Under the pieces are notes generated by a model, which saw nothing but the letters and a program-made list of their open reading frames with translations, made no database searches and had not been told where the DNA came from. This document shows, one piece after another, positions 10,401 to 22,000 of a DNA stretch of 64,000 bases (positions are counted from its first letter, which is position 1; every line of letters begins with the position of its first letter). Position numbers and translations under genes: made by a program. The stretch comes from Meandrina meandrites (taxonomy: Eukaryota; Cnidaria; Anthozoa; Scleractinia; Meandrinidae), in contig OY855908.1 of NCBI GenBank assembly GCA_963693305.1, positions 35,175,305 to 35,239,304 on the forward strand, written 5' to 3'.

Positions 10401-13400
10401 GTATTTATTATTTCAGATGCAATAAAATGTCCAGTCCTTACAGTTGGCCGCCTTGTCAAAGCTTCGCCAGATAGTTGCGTGACATCACAAACGAAGATCA
10501 ACAACAATTGCTCGTTCTCATGTCCACAGGGATACCAGCTTCAAGGTCCCTCTTATAAGCAGTGTACTGCACGTGGTCAATGGACAGGCAGCTCTAAGTC
10601 AGTTTCATGCGCTGGTGGGTTTACTGGATATTATCTTCAGACAAGTTGATTATTTTCCACTGAATTAATTATAGATCAATACTAAATGTCTCTTATGAAC
10701 CAAACGAAACCTGTCAAATAATATTTATAATTTCTTTCAGACATTGATGAGTGTGCTGTGTTAAATGGAGGCTGCAGTCACAAGTGTGTTAATACTGCAG
10801 GAGGCTACAAATGTAAATGCCCAGACCCGGAACTGAGCCTAACATTGGATAACAGGACATGTCAAGGTGCTTTTTAAGCCATATCACACCAATGAAAAAC
10901 ATTAGAGTCTAGTAATGGATCTTATTATATTCCCATAAGTCTATTCATACTTTGCACTGTCCTAAAATTGAGAACATAAAAACAGAAGTTCATAAGTTAG
11001 AAGTCTATATCTAGTACTTGGGCGCAAGCTATGTCTTTTGCGAGTAGGCTATTTTTTAGAACAAGCCTTATGCACGAGAAAATGGCAACAAGCACTTCAG
11101 TGAAGATAGATGATAAAATAAATACAAATACATCAAACCCCTTGATAGGCCATTCTCTTTAATTCTCACATAATTTTGAAAGACATAGTACTCTTAAATA
11201 GTGATTTTAAACGTCTGTTGATATTTGAAGGCGAGTGAAAAAGCAGAACCCGTCACCTTGTTGTCGAGTCGTCTGCGTACTTCCAAAACGAGCGATACTT
11301 GTCGAGTTCTCATCCGTAGGCGATGGTTGTTTTCAAATAAATCAAACTTTTAGTTGAATTCATAATGACTTTCGCGCTCGATTTGAGCGCTTCAGGATCG
11401 GCGGTCTTTTTCCAAAACAGCTACAAACCTGTGCCAAAATATACTTGCTTCTTTAGTGCGTGTCTTCATCTTGAAAGTGCCATTAATCTTCAGTGTCTTC
11501 ACGTTTTGACTCAAAATTAGTTTCTCTTTTGCTCGCTGCCGTTTCTTATTCGCAACCCAAAACACTGAAATCTAGTTTATTTAGATGCTCCGATTTTAAG
11601 CCAACCTTGCTATTATCATCCAAGCAAGGCAACCTCGTGATTCTTGTTTGGAAGATTTAATCCGCACAAAACGCAAGTTAGGATGATCAACAAACTTTTT
11701 CGTAATGTCTTTCGTTCGTCCTCTGCAGTTTTGCTCTTCTTGCCCTTCTTCAAACAATTTGTTTAACCCCCAAAAAGGCGCGCAAAAAAATAATTCAACG
11801 TGATTGGCTTGGTTCGCGGAAAGAGCCGTTCTAAAAATAACCTAGCCGCGAAGGTCATATCACAAGACCCATTATGAGAGATGTATGCACCGAATGCAAA
11901 TATGGCGGACCACTCGGTCGGTGCCTGGGACGAGCTGCATGAAAGCGAGGCTAGTCAGGCTTCGGTGTTTAGTTTTGACAAAGTTTTCCTACAAAAGTCT
12001 TGCTTATTCGTCGATCTCGTGCGTTTCTTTTCGCTGCTCCTACTAGTTGCTGTGTTTCTGAATGCCACGAGAAGTGATAGAAGTGTTCATTGTTTGCGTC
12101 TAAGGGAAAAAGTGGATCAATGCAATTCGTTGAGACGAAAGAAAAGAGTTCACGATCGCCGCGGGAACTATTGAGGTTTGTTCGCTACATTTCAAGTTAG
12201 AAGATCTTAGAAAATCGTTTAAATGGCGAGCCTATGTGGTGTCTGGTGGTGTTCTAGCACGAGTTGCATGGCCAGTACCTTCCTCAAAGAAAAGAAAAGC
12301 TCCACTTCCAAGACATCCTCTGTCTCAAAAGAAGTTGTTCATGTCCGGCTTTGTCCGCGTCCGATCCACTCGCACCAGCCTGCGAGCAGGCTACACTCGC
12401 ACGGAATCGCACGATCAAATACTAACCAAGTGAATGAAGTTCAACTGCCCCCATAGTTAAAGCTAGTGAAAGCATTGAGCCAAATAAGAACGACTTGGAG
12501 CTAAATGTGATAGCCTTCACATTTTCTATGATCTTCTAACCTGAAATGTAGCGAACAAACTTAATAAAAAATTCCCGCGGCGATCGTGAACTCCTTTCTT
12601 TCGTCTCAACGAATTGCATTGATCCACTTTTTCCCTTAGAGGCAAACAGTGAACACTTCTATCACTTCTGAAAAATAGGGTTCTTCCACGGTACATTGCC
12701 TCTTCCCTTCCTTTTCATTCGACAGTTCATTCACAAGCACGACCGTTTTCTTTTTTGTAGATACAGTCTATAACTCCTCTCTGTTCCTCATTAGCTCCAG
12801 GTGTTGATGTTCAGTGTAACAGCAGCAATATGACTATTATCATTCCCAAGTCCCTCCTCCGTGGCATTGACCGTGAACATCTTCGGCTCCTAGACACCGC
12901 ATGCAAAGCTAAAGAAACAAGCGCTCACTTCTCCCTAACAACTCCGCTGACTGGGTGCAACACAACACGCAGGCACACAGCTAGAGCTATCGTTTACTCC
13001 AACACAGTCTTGGAAATCCCTGTGGCTGAAGAGGATGTCGTTACACGCGTGCGTGAAATAGAAATACAGTTCAGCTGTTTTTATTCCAAGAATGGCGTGG
13101 TATCATCGGTTGGTTGGAAGCCAAGTAACAGAAAACTTGTGTTTAGTGATGAAGGCAAAGGAAACTTTACACTCTCTCTGAATATGTTTCCTGACAAGAG
13201 ATTCGTGAGTCCTTACACTAAGGATGATTTCCCTGTTGCTGTGGTGCTGCGCAAACTTCTGTTCTTTGAGGTATCAGTGACATCAGGTGATAAGCAGCTG
13301 TCAATCATAGCAGATCGATGCTTTGCCACGCCCACTCAGGATCAGAAGAATTCCTTGAAGTACGAGTTTATTAGAAAAGGGTACGTGAAGAATCATATTT

Positions 13401-14488
13401 CTTTTATTGTTAGTGGAATCAAAACAAGTTCCGGTAGAAACTTTGGTTAGTATAGTGAATTCTAAATTGCATTGCTGAGTCCGAAGCATTTTTCGCTTAA
13501 CAAAAGCGTTCAAATAACAAAGGAAGAAATCATTTAAATCACGGAGATGTGATTTTTCAATCTGTGCTTTTAATTTCATTTATGTTGCATTTAAACTTTT
13601 GTTTAAATCTCTCAGATGCCCTAATGACATAACGGTGAAGTACCATTCAGCGCCATCTGTCAGTGCACAGCGGTTTAGCCTGGAAGCTTTCAAGTTCATT
13701 GCTGACCATCCGTTTGTGTTCGTGCACTGTCACGTGATTGTATGCAACGCAACTGACCCAGACTCTCAGTGCGGAAAGAAACATGAGAAATGTCTGTCAA
13801 TTGGCCGAGGAAGACGTGGAGTGAGTGGTCACGTGGCTGACGTGTACTCTCTGGCCCAGGGCCCACTTCACCTGGCACGCGAGACACGAGAGGAAAAGCG
13901 CGGCAAAGTTCTGGATAAAGCTGGTATGTATACAGCGTGTTGAATTCCATCTTATAACAACAACAAAGACGTGCTCAGCATTTTCGCATTGTTTTTGTTT
14001 AAGTGTTGATATCACTGTTCGCATGTAGTGCACTTTCATTTTAGTCCTTTAACGATTTCTATATTCAATCATGCAGATAATTTTTGAAGGTTATAATCAA
14101 ATTTAGTTTTTTTAAACAACCAATAGGCCGTTTTCGCATTCTCGGTATCGAACTGGAACTAGCTTGCAATTGAGGCTAATGCGGGTAAATCTTTTCTAAT
14201 GCAAATGAGATGAAGCTGTTTTTAATGATATTCCCCCGCATTAGCCTCCATTGCATGTTAGTTCCAGTTCAAAACCGAGAGTACGAAACTGGCCTATTGT
14301 GTCGCACCTTAATGTTTTTTTTTTTCTCATTTGTGATCTCGATGTCTCTAGGTTCCATTCCTACCTTCCTGATGGCTCTGTTCGTGATATGTGTCGCCAG
14401 CTTGGTGGGAACAGCGGTGATGATCTTCAAGAAGTCACGTGACAAGCCTGCTGGGTATGCTGTGCTTGTCATCGGTGATCAGGAGTGA
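7356..14488 (+). CDS. Gene B: C-type lectin / sushi / EGF / ZP membrane protein
   Basis: Eight exons (7356-7428, 8431-8805, 9867-10055, 10417-10614, 10741-10866, 12795-13380, 13616-13923, 14352-14488) give an open frame of 663 codons plus stop. Order: signal peptide (residues 1-23), C-type lectin (about 26-149), two different sushi modules, EGF_CA, ZP, basic juxtamembrane site, transmembrane helix, tail ending [11 protein letters not shown]. All module exons are phase 1-1. The protein is predicted to be cell-surface or shed, with the lectin head exposed and the ZP domain polymerising. The lectin site reads EPG and WHD instead of the sugar-binding EPN and WND. The start is the first ATG before a signal peptide and a good donor. 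Confidence 0.85.
8431..8805 (+). CDS. Gene B exon 2: C-type lectin domain
   Basis: A 375-nt phase 1-1 exon. Landmarks are [44 protein letters not shown] and WHDTWC..IPSICEA. The fold cysteines are present. The calcium/sugar motifs are EPG and WHD, not EPN and WND as in gene D. Confidence 0.9.
9867..10055 (+). CDS. Gene B exon 3: sushi module, CQKLSL type
   Basis: A 189-nt phase 1-1 exon beginning AKCQKLSL with [15 protein letters not shown] and W..QVNKVSC. It is orthologous in type to gene D 59026-59220 and distinct from the KCPVLTV-type sushi modules. Confidence 0.88.
10417..10614 (+). CDS. Gene B exon 4: sushi module, KCPVLTV type
   Basis: A 198-nt phase 1-1 exon beginning [19 protein letters not shown], with [19 protein letters not shown] and SSKSVSC. 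Donor GTGGGT at 10615. Confidence 0.88.
10741..10866 (+). CDS. Gene B exon 5: calcium-binding EGF module
   Basis: A 126-nt phase 1-1 exon: [30 protein letters not shown]. Six cysteines and calcium ligands are intact. Confidence 0.9.
10867..12069. other. Gene B intron 5, no gene recognised
   Basis: Non-coding intron sequence before the fold-back element, considerably longer than the matching EGF-ZP introns of A (294 bp), C (270 bp) and D (169 bp). It is therefore probably inserted repeat sequence, but I recognise no family. Confidence 0.4.
12070..12669. repeat. Fold-back element in gene B intron 5
   Basis: Two inverted arms of about 145 bp, 12070-12215 and 12521-12669, flank a central 300 bp. 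Both arms share the reverse-complement pair around GAAGTGATAGAAGTG and GATCGCCGCGGGAA. Short reading frames in it have no recognisable product. Probably a MITE or fold-back insertion; it explains the unusually long EGF-ZP intron. Confidence 0.75.
12795..13380 (+). CDS. Gene B exon 6: ZP domain, first part
   Basis: 586 nt, the same length and splice positions as in A, C and D. Starts APGVDVQC, ends YEFIRKG. Differences from the paralogues include [14 protein letters not shown] and CFATPTQ. Confidence 0.9.
13616..13923 (+). CDS. Gene B exon 7: ZP-C end and juxtamembrane site
   Basis: 308 nt, nine longer than in A and C because of an in-frame insertion giving CGKKHEKC near residue 55 of the exon. 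Ends [13 protein letters not shown] with a GTATGT donor. Confidence 0.88.
14124..14296. mobile_element. 173-bp MITE in gene B last intron
   Basis: Inverted arms of about 62 bp start TAGGCCGTTTTCGCATTCTC and end GAAACTGGCCTA. Gene C's matching intron reads AACCAATTGTGTCG without it, so C preserves the empty site. Insertion therefore happened after B and C separated, or was lost from C. Confidence 0.8.
14352..14488 (+). CDS. Gene B last exon: transmembrane helix and tail
   Basis: 137 nt. Helix [21 protein letters not shown], then [19 protein letters not shown] and TGA. The Gly-Tyr-x-x-Leu tail motif is conserved. Confidence 0.88.
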
Positions 14489-16200
14489 GAGCAAGCAAGA
14501 AAATGCACCGGACTGGACATACTTTAAGGGTACTTGAGCTTGAGATATGCACTGCTCTTCAATATTATATTGTTAGTGCTATAATCCCTATTTTCAAGGA
14601 GGAGGTATCTCATCCACTGGAGAACTTCTCACTACTTCTCGATGTAACTCTGCTCTGCAGCAACCCCTTGCAGCCTGCGCATGTCACGCAACGATGCATG
14701 CAGTAACCTTTTTTGCAGAGTGGAGCGTGACAACTTTTGAGAACACGTGCAACTGTAGAGAAATTCAGCATTCAGACTAAATGAAGTCTAACCAGATGCA
14801 AATTTAGTTTCTTGAAAACGTCTGGGATAGTAAATTAATTTTCCAAAGAAATTCTAGCGTAACAAGGATTCTGCTTAATGACAATGATTGCATATCTTAA
14901 GCTCAAGTTTATCCTTAATATGAAGATTGTGAGTGATCTTAATGACTGAACTTTCGTCTTTTGATAGCACTTTAGTTTTTGAGGCCACTCACAATCCTTT
15001 CATTATACCGGACATGTCAAAACAAATTGATTTAATTAAGGGTGCACTGCGTTTTTTTCTATATTTGGGAAGATGTAGAAAGAATACCATGAATACCGTA
15101 AGTAACTTTTAATCCCCGAAAGGAGCGAAGAAAATTCTCAACAAAAGTGTTGCTTCGTATAAGAACATACTCCATGTTTACGTCTCTTATTGAAGGTTGT
15201 CATATTCTATCGCTGAATGACTGCTGTCTCCCAGCCATTATTGTTTGTCTTTCTGGATCCTGACAGTGAACAAACTTAAGTCTAACATCCCTCTTAAAGG
15301 GACAGTGTTCAGGCTGATTATCTAAAGTTGTCTTATATCATACTGCCGAACGCAACCAATATATTGGACGAAAAGATTCAACAGAGCAAAATAGAACAAG
15401 TATTTTGGAGAGGAAGTACAAGATTACAGGGACGGAAATATGGATTACAGTTCACTAAAATTGATTTTGTGATAGGATGACAAGAAATCAAATTTGCCAC
15501 TTTGGTGAAATTTTTTAATCTTTTAATCATTGTTTTTTAGTTTTCAGATCTTAAAGTTAATATTTCTTTGCTTTCATCACTTTTGGTGTTTTCGTATCTA
15601 TTGCAACAAAAAAACAGCTAGTTTATCCCAAGCTACAGGCCATACTTATAAAACTGCGATATATCAGCCGGGACACAGTCCCTAAAAATTGAAAGAAGAA
15701 CTGAAAGATCTGTAATAAATATCCTGCATGGATGGGAATTGCTTTCATTCAAGCATACGTTAAATGGAGTATTTGGGTGAACTTATATTCGTTTTCTTAG
15801 AGAAACAAATTAATCCAAATGCCGTTCAGCCAGGTTATTAGTGGATCCGTGTGACAAAGAGATATTTTGTAGTAGATTGGCTTAAGCTTTGATAGTACAT
15901 AGTATCATATCATGTTTTTTTTTTTAAGAAAAGGAAAAGGCAATCTGAAGAGTTGGAGAAGCTGTAAATGACAAACCATCCAAAACATCATGTTATTTTT
16001 TAAATCCAAACGCTTTTTCTTCAAATTCGAGATGGAACAAATCAGGCAGAAGAAAGTTTCATGCTCGCGGCTAATGAAGGCATTTAAGTTAAAACTGTAG
16101 TAGTGAGGTGTGGTGTTGGGAGCTTGGTGCTGTTTAAAATCATTTAATAAAATATTCAATTGTATTTAATGCAATGAGAAATCGTTTGTGTGGTGATAAC
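14489..16200 (+). other. Conserved 3' flank (probable 3' UTR) of gene B
   Basis: Diverged copy of the flank after A, C and D, longer here because of extra sequence at about 15300-15700. The proximal AATAAA is mutated (AAAATGCACCGG). No coding frame is supported. Confidence 0.55.
16146..16151 (+). terminator. Distal poly(A) signal of gene B
   Basis: AATAAA followed by the GU-rich CGTTTGTGTGGTGATA at 16183, matching the conserved arrangement in the other three genes. Confidence 0.55.
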
Positions 16201-16907
16201 TCACTCACTCGTATTCAATTGAACGAGATATAATAATATTGCATCACTTTCGCCCAGTGCTACGGCAGCACCAACTGAAGACCTGGAACAGATTTTACAC
16301 CACGTAGGAGTTCGAACTTTGGGTGCATTTTAACCAACTCACAACGTTTTTGCCTTTATTAATTTTGATCGATTGCTTTCGATTATCATCGATTATCGAT
16401 TGACTACGTCAAATAGTATTTTCCGGCCATGTTCTTTGTGGAAAATATGTGCGCTCCTTTTAGTTGTAATGTTCATTACAGATTGAAGTAAAGTTATATT
16501 TGTAACTATAAACAATTGGTCAATAGACAAGATTGCGTGCAGATTTATTAGACATCTCTAGGACTGGCCGCCGGAGAAAATTTCAATGAAACATTGAAAT
16601 TCCTGTTGTATCCAGGACGGTTATTTCAGCTCGGCTATTTTAGCAACCGCATTTCAAACTACATTGCCATACTCTCTTGGTTATCGGTGGATAATAAAAT
16701 TCAGTATATGTTATTAACAAAAATAGTCGCTTTTACCGTATATTCTGTTTTTTAGATGATTGTTTTATGCAATTGTCTACTTTTGCTTGGAACAAAAGAA
16801 ATGTGTCCAATAAAGTGCAAACTATACAATGCCGTTATACGCTTGTTTTATTTTTTTGTATAGCCGCACACTTAGTCCTATATATTTTTCTCGCTCCCCG
16901 CACCCCA

Positions 16908-17217
16908 CCATTCTCGTCCCCATAGCCCTTTTCGCTTCTCTTAGCCGGCGGGGCCTTGGCACGAGAAATGAAGGGCTCTGGGGACATGAGATTTTTGAAT
17001 TAATTCGAATTTTTTTGATTGGCTGTTTTGAACAAAGAAATCTTGAGCGGAAGTAATAACGCCATGACTCTCCCATACAGTATATAGAAACCTCACGACT
17101 GCATACATGATGACCGGAAGTCCCAGAATATAGGACTGGAAATCCTTTGTCTCTAGAGCCCTTCGTTTCTCGTTGCAAGGCTAAGAGAAGCGAAAAGGGC
17201 TATGGGGACGAGAATGG
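16908..17217. mobile_element. Fold-back MITE with GC-rich arms
   Basis: Arm 16908-16980 (CCATTCTCGTCCCCATAGCC...) is inverted at 17155-17217 (...GGGGACGAGAATGG). The arms are about 65-70 bp and imperfect, with about 175 bp between them. Clearly more GC-rich than the surroundings. Confidence 0.75.
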
Positions 17218-17489
17218 CCCCCACCTCCTCGAGCCTCACTTTTTATGCTAGCATCCAGTTCTCCCGTGATTTCTTCCTCACGCTCAAATATTGAAGAAAA
17301 ATACGAAAAATAGAGGACTGGGAACAGTCTATTTGGTAATGGGGCAAACATTTCCGTAACAATATGTCGATACTTTCAAAAGATGCTTTTTTGATGAAAC
17401 CACCGAGAGGGTGATGTAATTGTTTCAATTTAATCCGGACAAGGCAAAATATACATAAGATTCAGTTTAGCACTCTCTCGGCGGTCCTT

Positions 17490-18365
17490 TCATAAAACGT
17501 ATTTTCTCGAAAGCACCTGAATGATTTGAATTGCCTGAGAATAAATTTTGCGCTGAATTATCCGTTAACAATTCCTGTCCATCCAAAAGCCTCTGGTAAG
17601 TTATCTTTTCTATGCTCTCTCCAAAATTGCAGCTGTTCTAATTTTATTGTCGCACGATTCGCGGCAATAATTTTTATCCAATTTATCGACGATGGATATA
17701 TTCCGCTAATTTCACCCAACCAATACTCGTACACAAAGCATTTTCGCGACTACTGACAGACAAAATAGAGCACATATTTGCATTCGTGATCGACGCGCTT
17801 CAGTGGGCGCAATTATAGTGGGAAGGACGGTTTCCATGTTTTAATGTATAAGCGTGAATAATTTGTGTTTTCTGTACACTGATTTATAATTTAATGTCCA
17901 TTATTTCACTTATCGTGTATATTGCACACTGTAAGGGATTCTAGTGCTCCGACTTAGGACTTGCTCGGAAAATTTTCTCCTGTTTGCAAGTTTGGTGATC
18001 CAAACTTTTCATCGGTATATGTTTTATCTTAATTATTGACATTCATACTTGCAATACCCTCGGTGATAGGCTTGAATAAATTCTGCCCGCCGGCAGTAGA
18101 CTGATTTCGAGCATAATCCAGTATAACATTTTGACAGCTGCCGGAGTTCCACATTTTCGAACAGAGTTGAGCAGAATTCGAGCAAAATGCAGGCAGAATT
18201 CGGAAAGAATAGGTTACACAAAAAAATAAGCTTGCCAAAATCTGAACAGCATTCAAACCTCATCGAAAAAAACCTTGTGATCGTCTTCTCATTGCCGACA
18301 GACAGAGTATGCAATTTACGAGCAGATCTTATTCAAGGATATCGTTGGACATGTATCCACAAAAG
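17490..18365 (+). other. Upstream region of gene C, duplicated at 63005-64000
   Basis: The block shares many segments with the window's right end: TTATCCGTTAACAATTCCT, TTGCAGCTGTTCTAATTT, and the final CACAAAAGG followed by a donor-like GTAAGT at 18366. Probably promoter and first untranslated exon of gene C and of an unseen next gene. Confidence 0.5.
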
Positions 18366-18925
18366 GTAAGTAATTCAGTGATAGTTATAGTTTGCAGAGC
18401 CTCGAAGCGTCAATTTTAGAATTGATTTCAGTCTGCCTATACACTAACTTGCTCTATTAGTATCAGATTGTTGAGCCAAACATCTTTAGCTTCCAGTTGT
18501 TCAACTGATTATATGTTAATTAAACGCTCTCTCCAAGACAAGCAACTAATGTTTTTAATTAAATACTTTAAGAAAACACTCATGCCCAGCCGACTCAAAA
18601 TGACGTGTAACTGTGATTCGTCTCTCAATCCTGAAGTTACAAATTTCTTGCTCCGTTTTGATTTTTTGTAATGTTGTGTGATGGTTATTTATTAGTAAAG
18701 CGACCAAAAATATATAGCAATACTTAACTTTATATTTTCAGTTGTGAACTTGAAGGACAATTATTATTAAGGTCAAGGTAAAAGATACTCGAAACATGAA
18801 AATTCTTGAAGCCGGACCTAGGTCTAAAAGCAATTTTTAACAAGTAATTTTCTTTGGGAAGACGGTCAAAATTTGTTCGCTGAAGCTAATAAATTTCTTG
18901 ATCGAGCGATCTTTGTTGTCTAACG

Positions 18926-19007
18926 ATGGCTTGTAAAATTCCCGCCAATGGCCTTTGCCTAAAGATTCTCCTTTTAATTGCCATTTTTATGTCTTTCACA
19001 ACTGAAG
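18926..19007 (+). CDS. Gene C exon 1: signal peptide
   Basis: MACKIPANGLCLKILLLIAI begins a typical secretion signal, followed by FMSFTTEG and donor GTATGT at 19008 in phase 1. An acceptor-like TATATTTTCAG at 18731-18741 suggests a preceding untranslated exon. Confidence 0.75.
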
Positions 19008-22000
19008 GTATGTTTTATTGATTTTAATCGGTTCAACCATCGCGAGGATTTTGAATAGAAAATTTGTAATTAGCAGCTTAGGAGAAAAGAGAGCCACGAA
19101 AATATTGCTTTGTTTGTCTGTTTTTTAAAGTCGGCTTTTTGTCTGCAACGCAGGCTAGCTTTTATACGGATTTTACTTTTTCTATTCCAGTAGTGTGCCA
19201 GTAACGATGCTCGAGTTACTTGTTTGTATATGTAGTTCTCAATTGCACTGCTCTTCGATGCATCTGTTTGGTCTACTTCTTGAGCATGATGATGGTCTAG
19301 TGATTTTGCTTTAAATTAGTACGCTTCCTCTAGCTCAATTCGTGTAACTAGTTCCTAAGGGGCCATAGGCCCTCTTTGATGTCTTATTGGTACCAATTGT
19401 TCGTGTATTTTCTTCCAATCGGTAGTTTTTCTCTTATAGTTTTGCGTAGTAACTTAAGTAGTACAGAAATGCATACAACATAGAGCGACCTGGTAATGTA
19501 AAATCTTACACTTGCGTAATCAACGGTTTATTTCATTTTTTTTTTTTTTTTTTTGGAGATAAAGCAACACTTTATTTACAACACAGACTACTTACAAAAA
19601 TATACTTAATTAACTAGTAACTTAAAATAAAATAATTACACCACTTTCTTACAACATCTATTTGTACAATGTTTTAACAATACTTAATTGCACTACTTAC
19701 AATGAACAATTTACAATTTAGCTACACACATTTACATCACTTGCAATACTATTACTTTTTTATCGAATCCTTTAATACCAATACATTAATATTACTCACT
19801 TAATTACGTTACTTCTTTGCTTACACTGATAATAGATTTTTAATCTATTTTGCTTTTAAGTTAGAACAGTTTTATATAATCACAATCAGGAGCCATAATG
19901 GTAGGAGACCGTAAGCGCGACATCCACGCAGCCTATGATACGAGACAATTTTTATATTTTTAGAACAGGCAGACACGCGCGGATGCGTGGGTTCTCGCGT
20001 CGATGTTGCCGGAGTTGCGTGTATCATGTGAATCGCGAGTAAATCTGCCACAAAAGACTCTGTGTTTAAACTTGAGAACGAAAAATAAATCAGTCGTTCT
20101 GTGAACCATAAAATTATACATTAGGCTGTGCAGCTTCCGTATCGCGCTAAATTCATCTCCTGGATTTTTTGTCAGTTAGGCACAAGACTAATCTAGAGAA
20201 GTTTTCTCAGTAAGATAAAATTCACGATGACTCGTTTACATTTGGATTGTACTTAGGTTAAGATGGCCCGCGCTATTTTTGGGGAACGGAGGTGCTCTTT
20301 TCTAAATCAAGCTTTGGGCATGTAAACCTCACCCGATTTTTTTGATTTTTAGCAATCGAAATAGCAAATGTTCAAATTTTGTAAAGCTTTAAAGTAAAGG
20401 GCAAACAAGGCAAACGATCACGAGATATTAGCGCTTTTGAAAAAATATATTTATGAAAAAAACGCGAATATTTTCTAAACGCGACGATAGATTTTTTCTT
20501 ATCAAAGTCAACAAGTTCAAATTATCCAATTTTTAGTGTGAGCAATCGGCTGAGTAGAAATTGCTGCACAGTTGACTGTAGAGCTTTCGCTTCAAAATAT
20601 TATGCTCGTGTATAATTGGGAGCTACAACAACGTTCAAGCTATGCTAAGATTCCATAGATTATTTGAAAGCTTAATGCCAACTAAAACGTTGCTGAAAAG
20701 TATGGAAAGATGGGAAACTCCTAGCAAATCAAAGTTGTAAACAAATTAAGAGGAAGAGGTTTACGGTGCGTAAATTCGAATTAAAAAAAACGACGGATTT
20801 TTTTTCTTATATTTGTAAGTATGAGAAAATCCGGCATATATGCAAACGGCTTTGTCTACTTTCGTGAATCTAGTCTCGATGAAATGCGTCGAATTTTGCT
20901 TGCCAAGATAGCTACTCCGCGTCTTCCATTTGAAAACCCTCGGGTAACAGTAAATTATTCAAACTTGCCGCATTCTCAAGATTATTTAGCACCTGGAATT
21001 GAACATGGCACGCCGCATACCACATTCATTGCTAAATAAAATGCATGAATACAAAGCTCAGCCGCAATTTTAACCGTGGTATGTTTGTTTCCAGGTGTTA
21101 AATAATCTTGAGAATGCGGGTAGTGTGAATAATTTACTGCAACAAGAGCGTTTTCAAAGCGCTCCAAAATTGAAGACGAAAGGTAGCTATCTTGGCGAGC
21201 CAAAGTCGAGTCGGTTTCATCGAGACTAGACACACGAAACTAGATAAAGCCGTTTGCACATATGCTGTATTTTTTCATACTTAAAGTAAACGAAAAAAAA
21301 GAACGGTAGATTTTTTTTTAATTCGAAAAAAAAATGAATCCTCTTCTGCTTCATTTGTTTACAACTTTTGCTGCAAGTTTCCGATCTTTCCATACTTTTC
21401 AACAATCTTTTAGTGCACTGCAAATTATAATACAGGATACTAAAATAAATATTTTGGAGCAGCATTAGTCGGATAAGTGACTTAAATTAGAATATTTTCA
21501 TTATGCAGTATATATGTAATTTTATATGATATGAAAGTCACATGTAACTTACAACAAAGCATCAAGGAAAGGTCGAAATGGCGTATACAATCGTATGTCG
21601 GCAAAAATATGGTTTCTGCTTTTTGTGCTGTCATTCTGTATTTTTTGGTTGCCCATATCGCTGCGCTGTGAAACGTTTCGTAAATTGTCTTGACCACTGT
21701 GTGATTCCTTGTACGACATGTTTAACGCGTCTTCGCGACTGGATTTGTCCGAAAAAAATACTACTGCAGATATCCGAATCACTTGAATCATCCTCACTTT
21801 CATGGCTACATTCAAAGAAGTGCTCAAGGAGACCTTGACGTAAATTAGGAATAGAAACTGATGAAAGAAAGCCAGTGTTTACTTCACTTGCAGAGGTTAC
21901 TTTGGACGCCATTTTGTTTATATTTCTCCGCGCGATGTCCTCGCGAAAATCCTCGCGGCAGTACGCGCGCGCGCCACGCGGGATGACACGATTTGTTCTA

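Noticed and set aside
20821..21233. Two opposed small proteins inside hAT-like copy 1
   Set aside because: They are mirror images produced by the inverted duplication.
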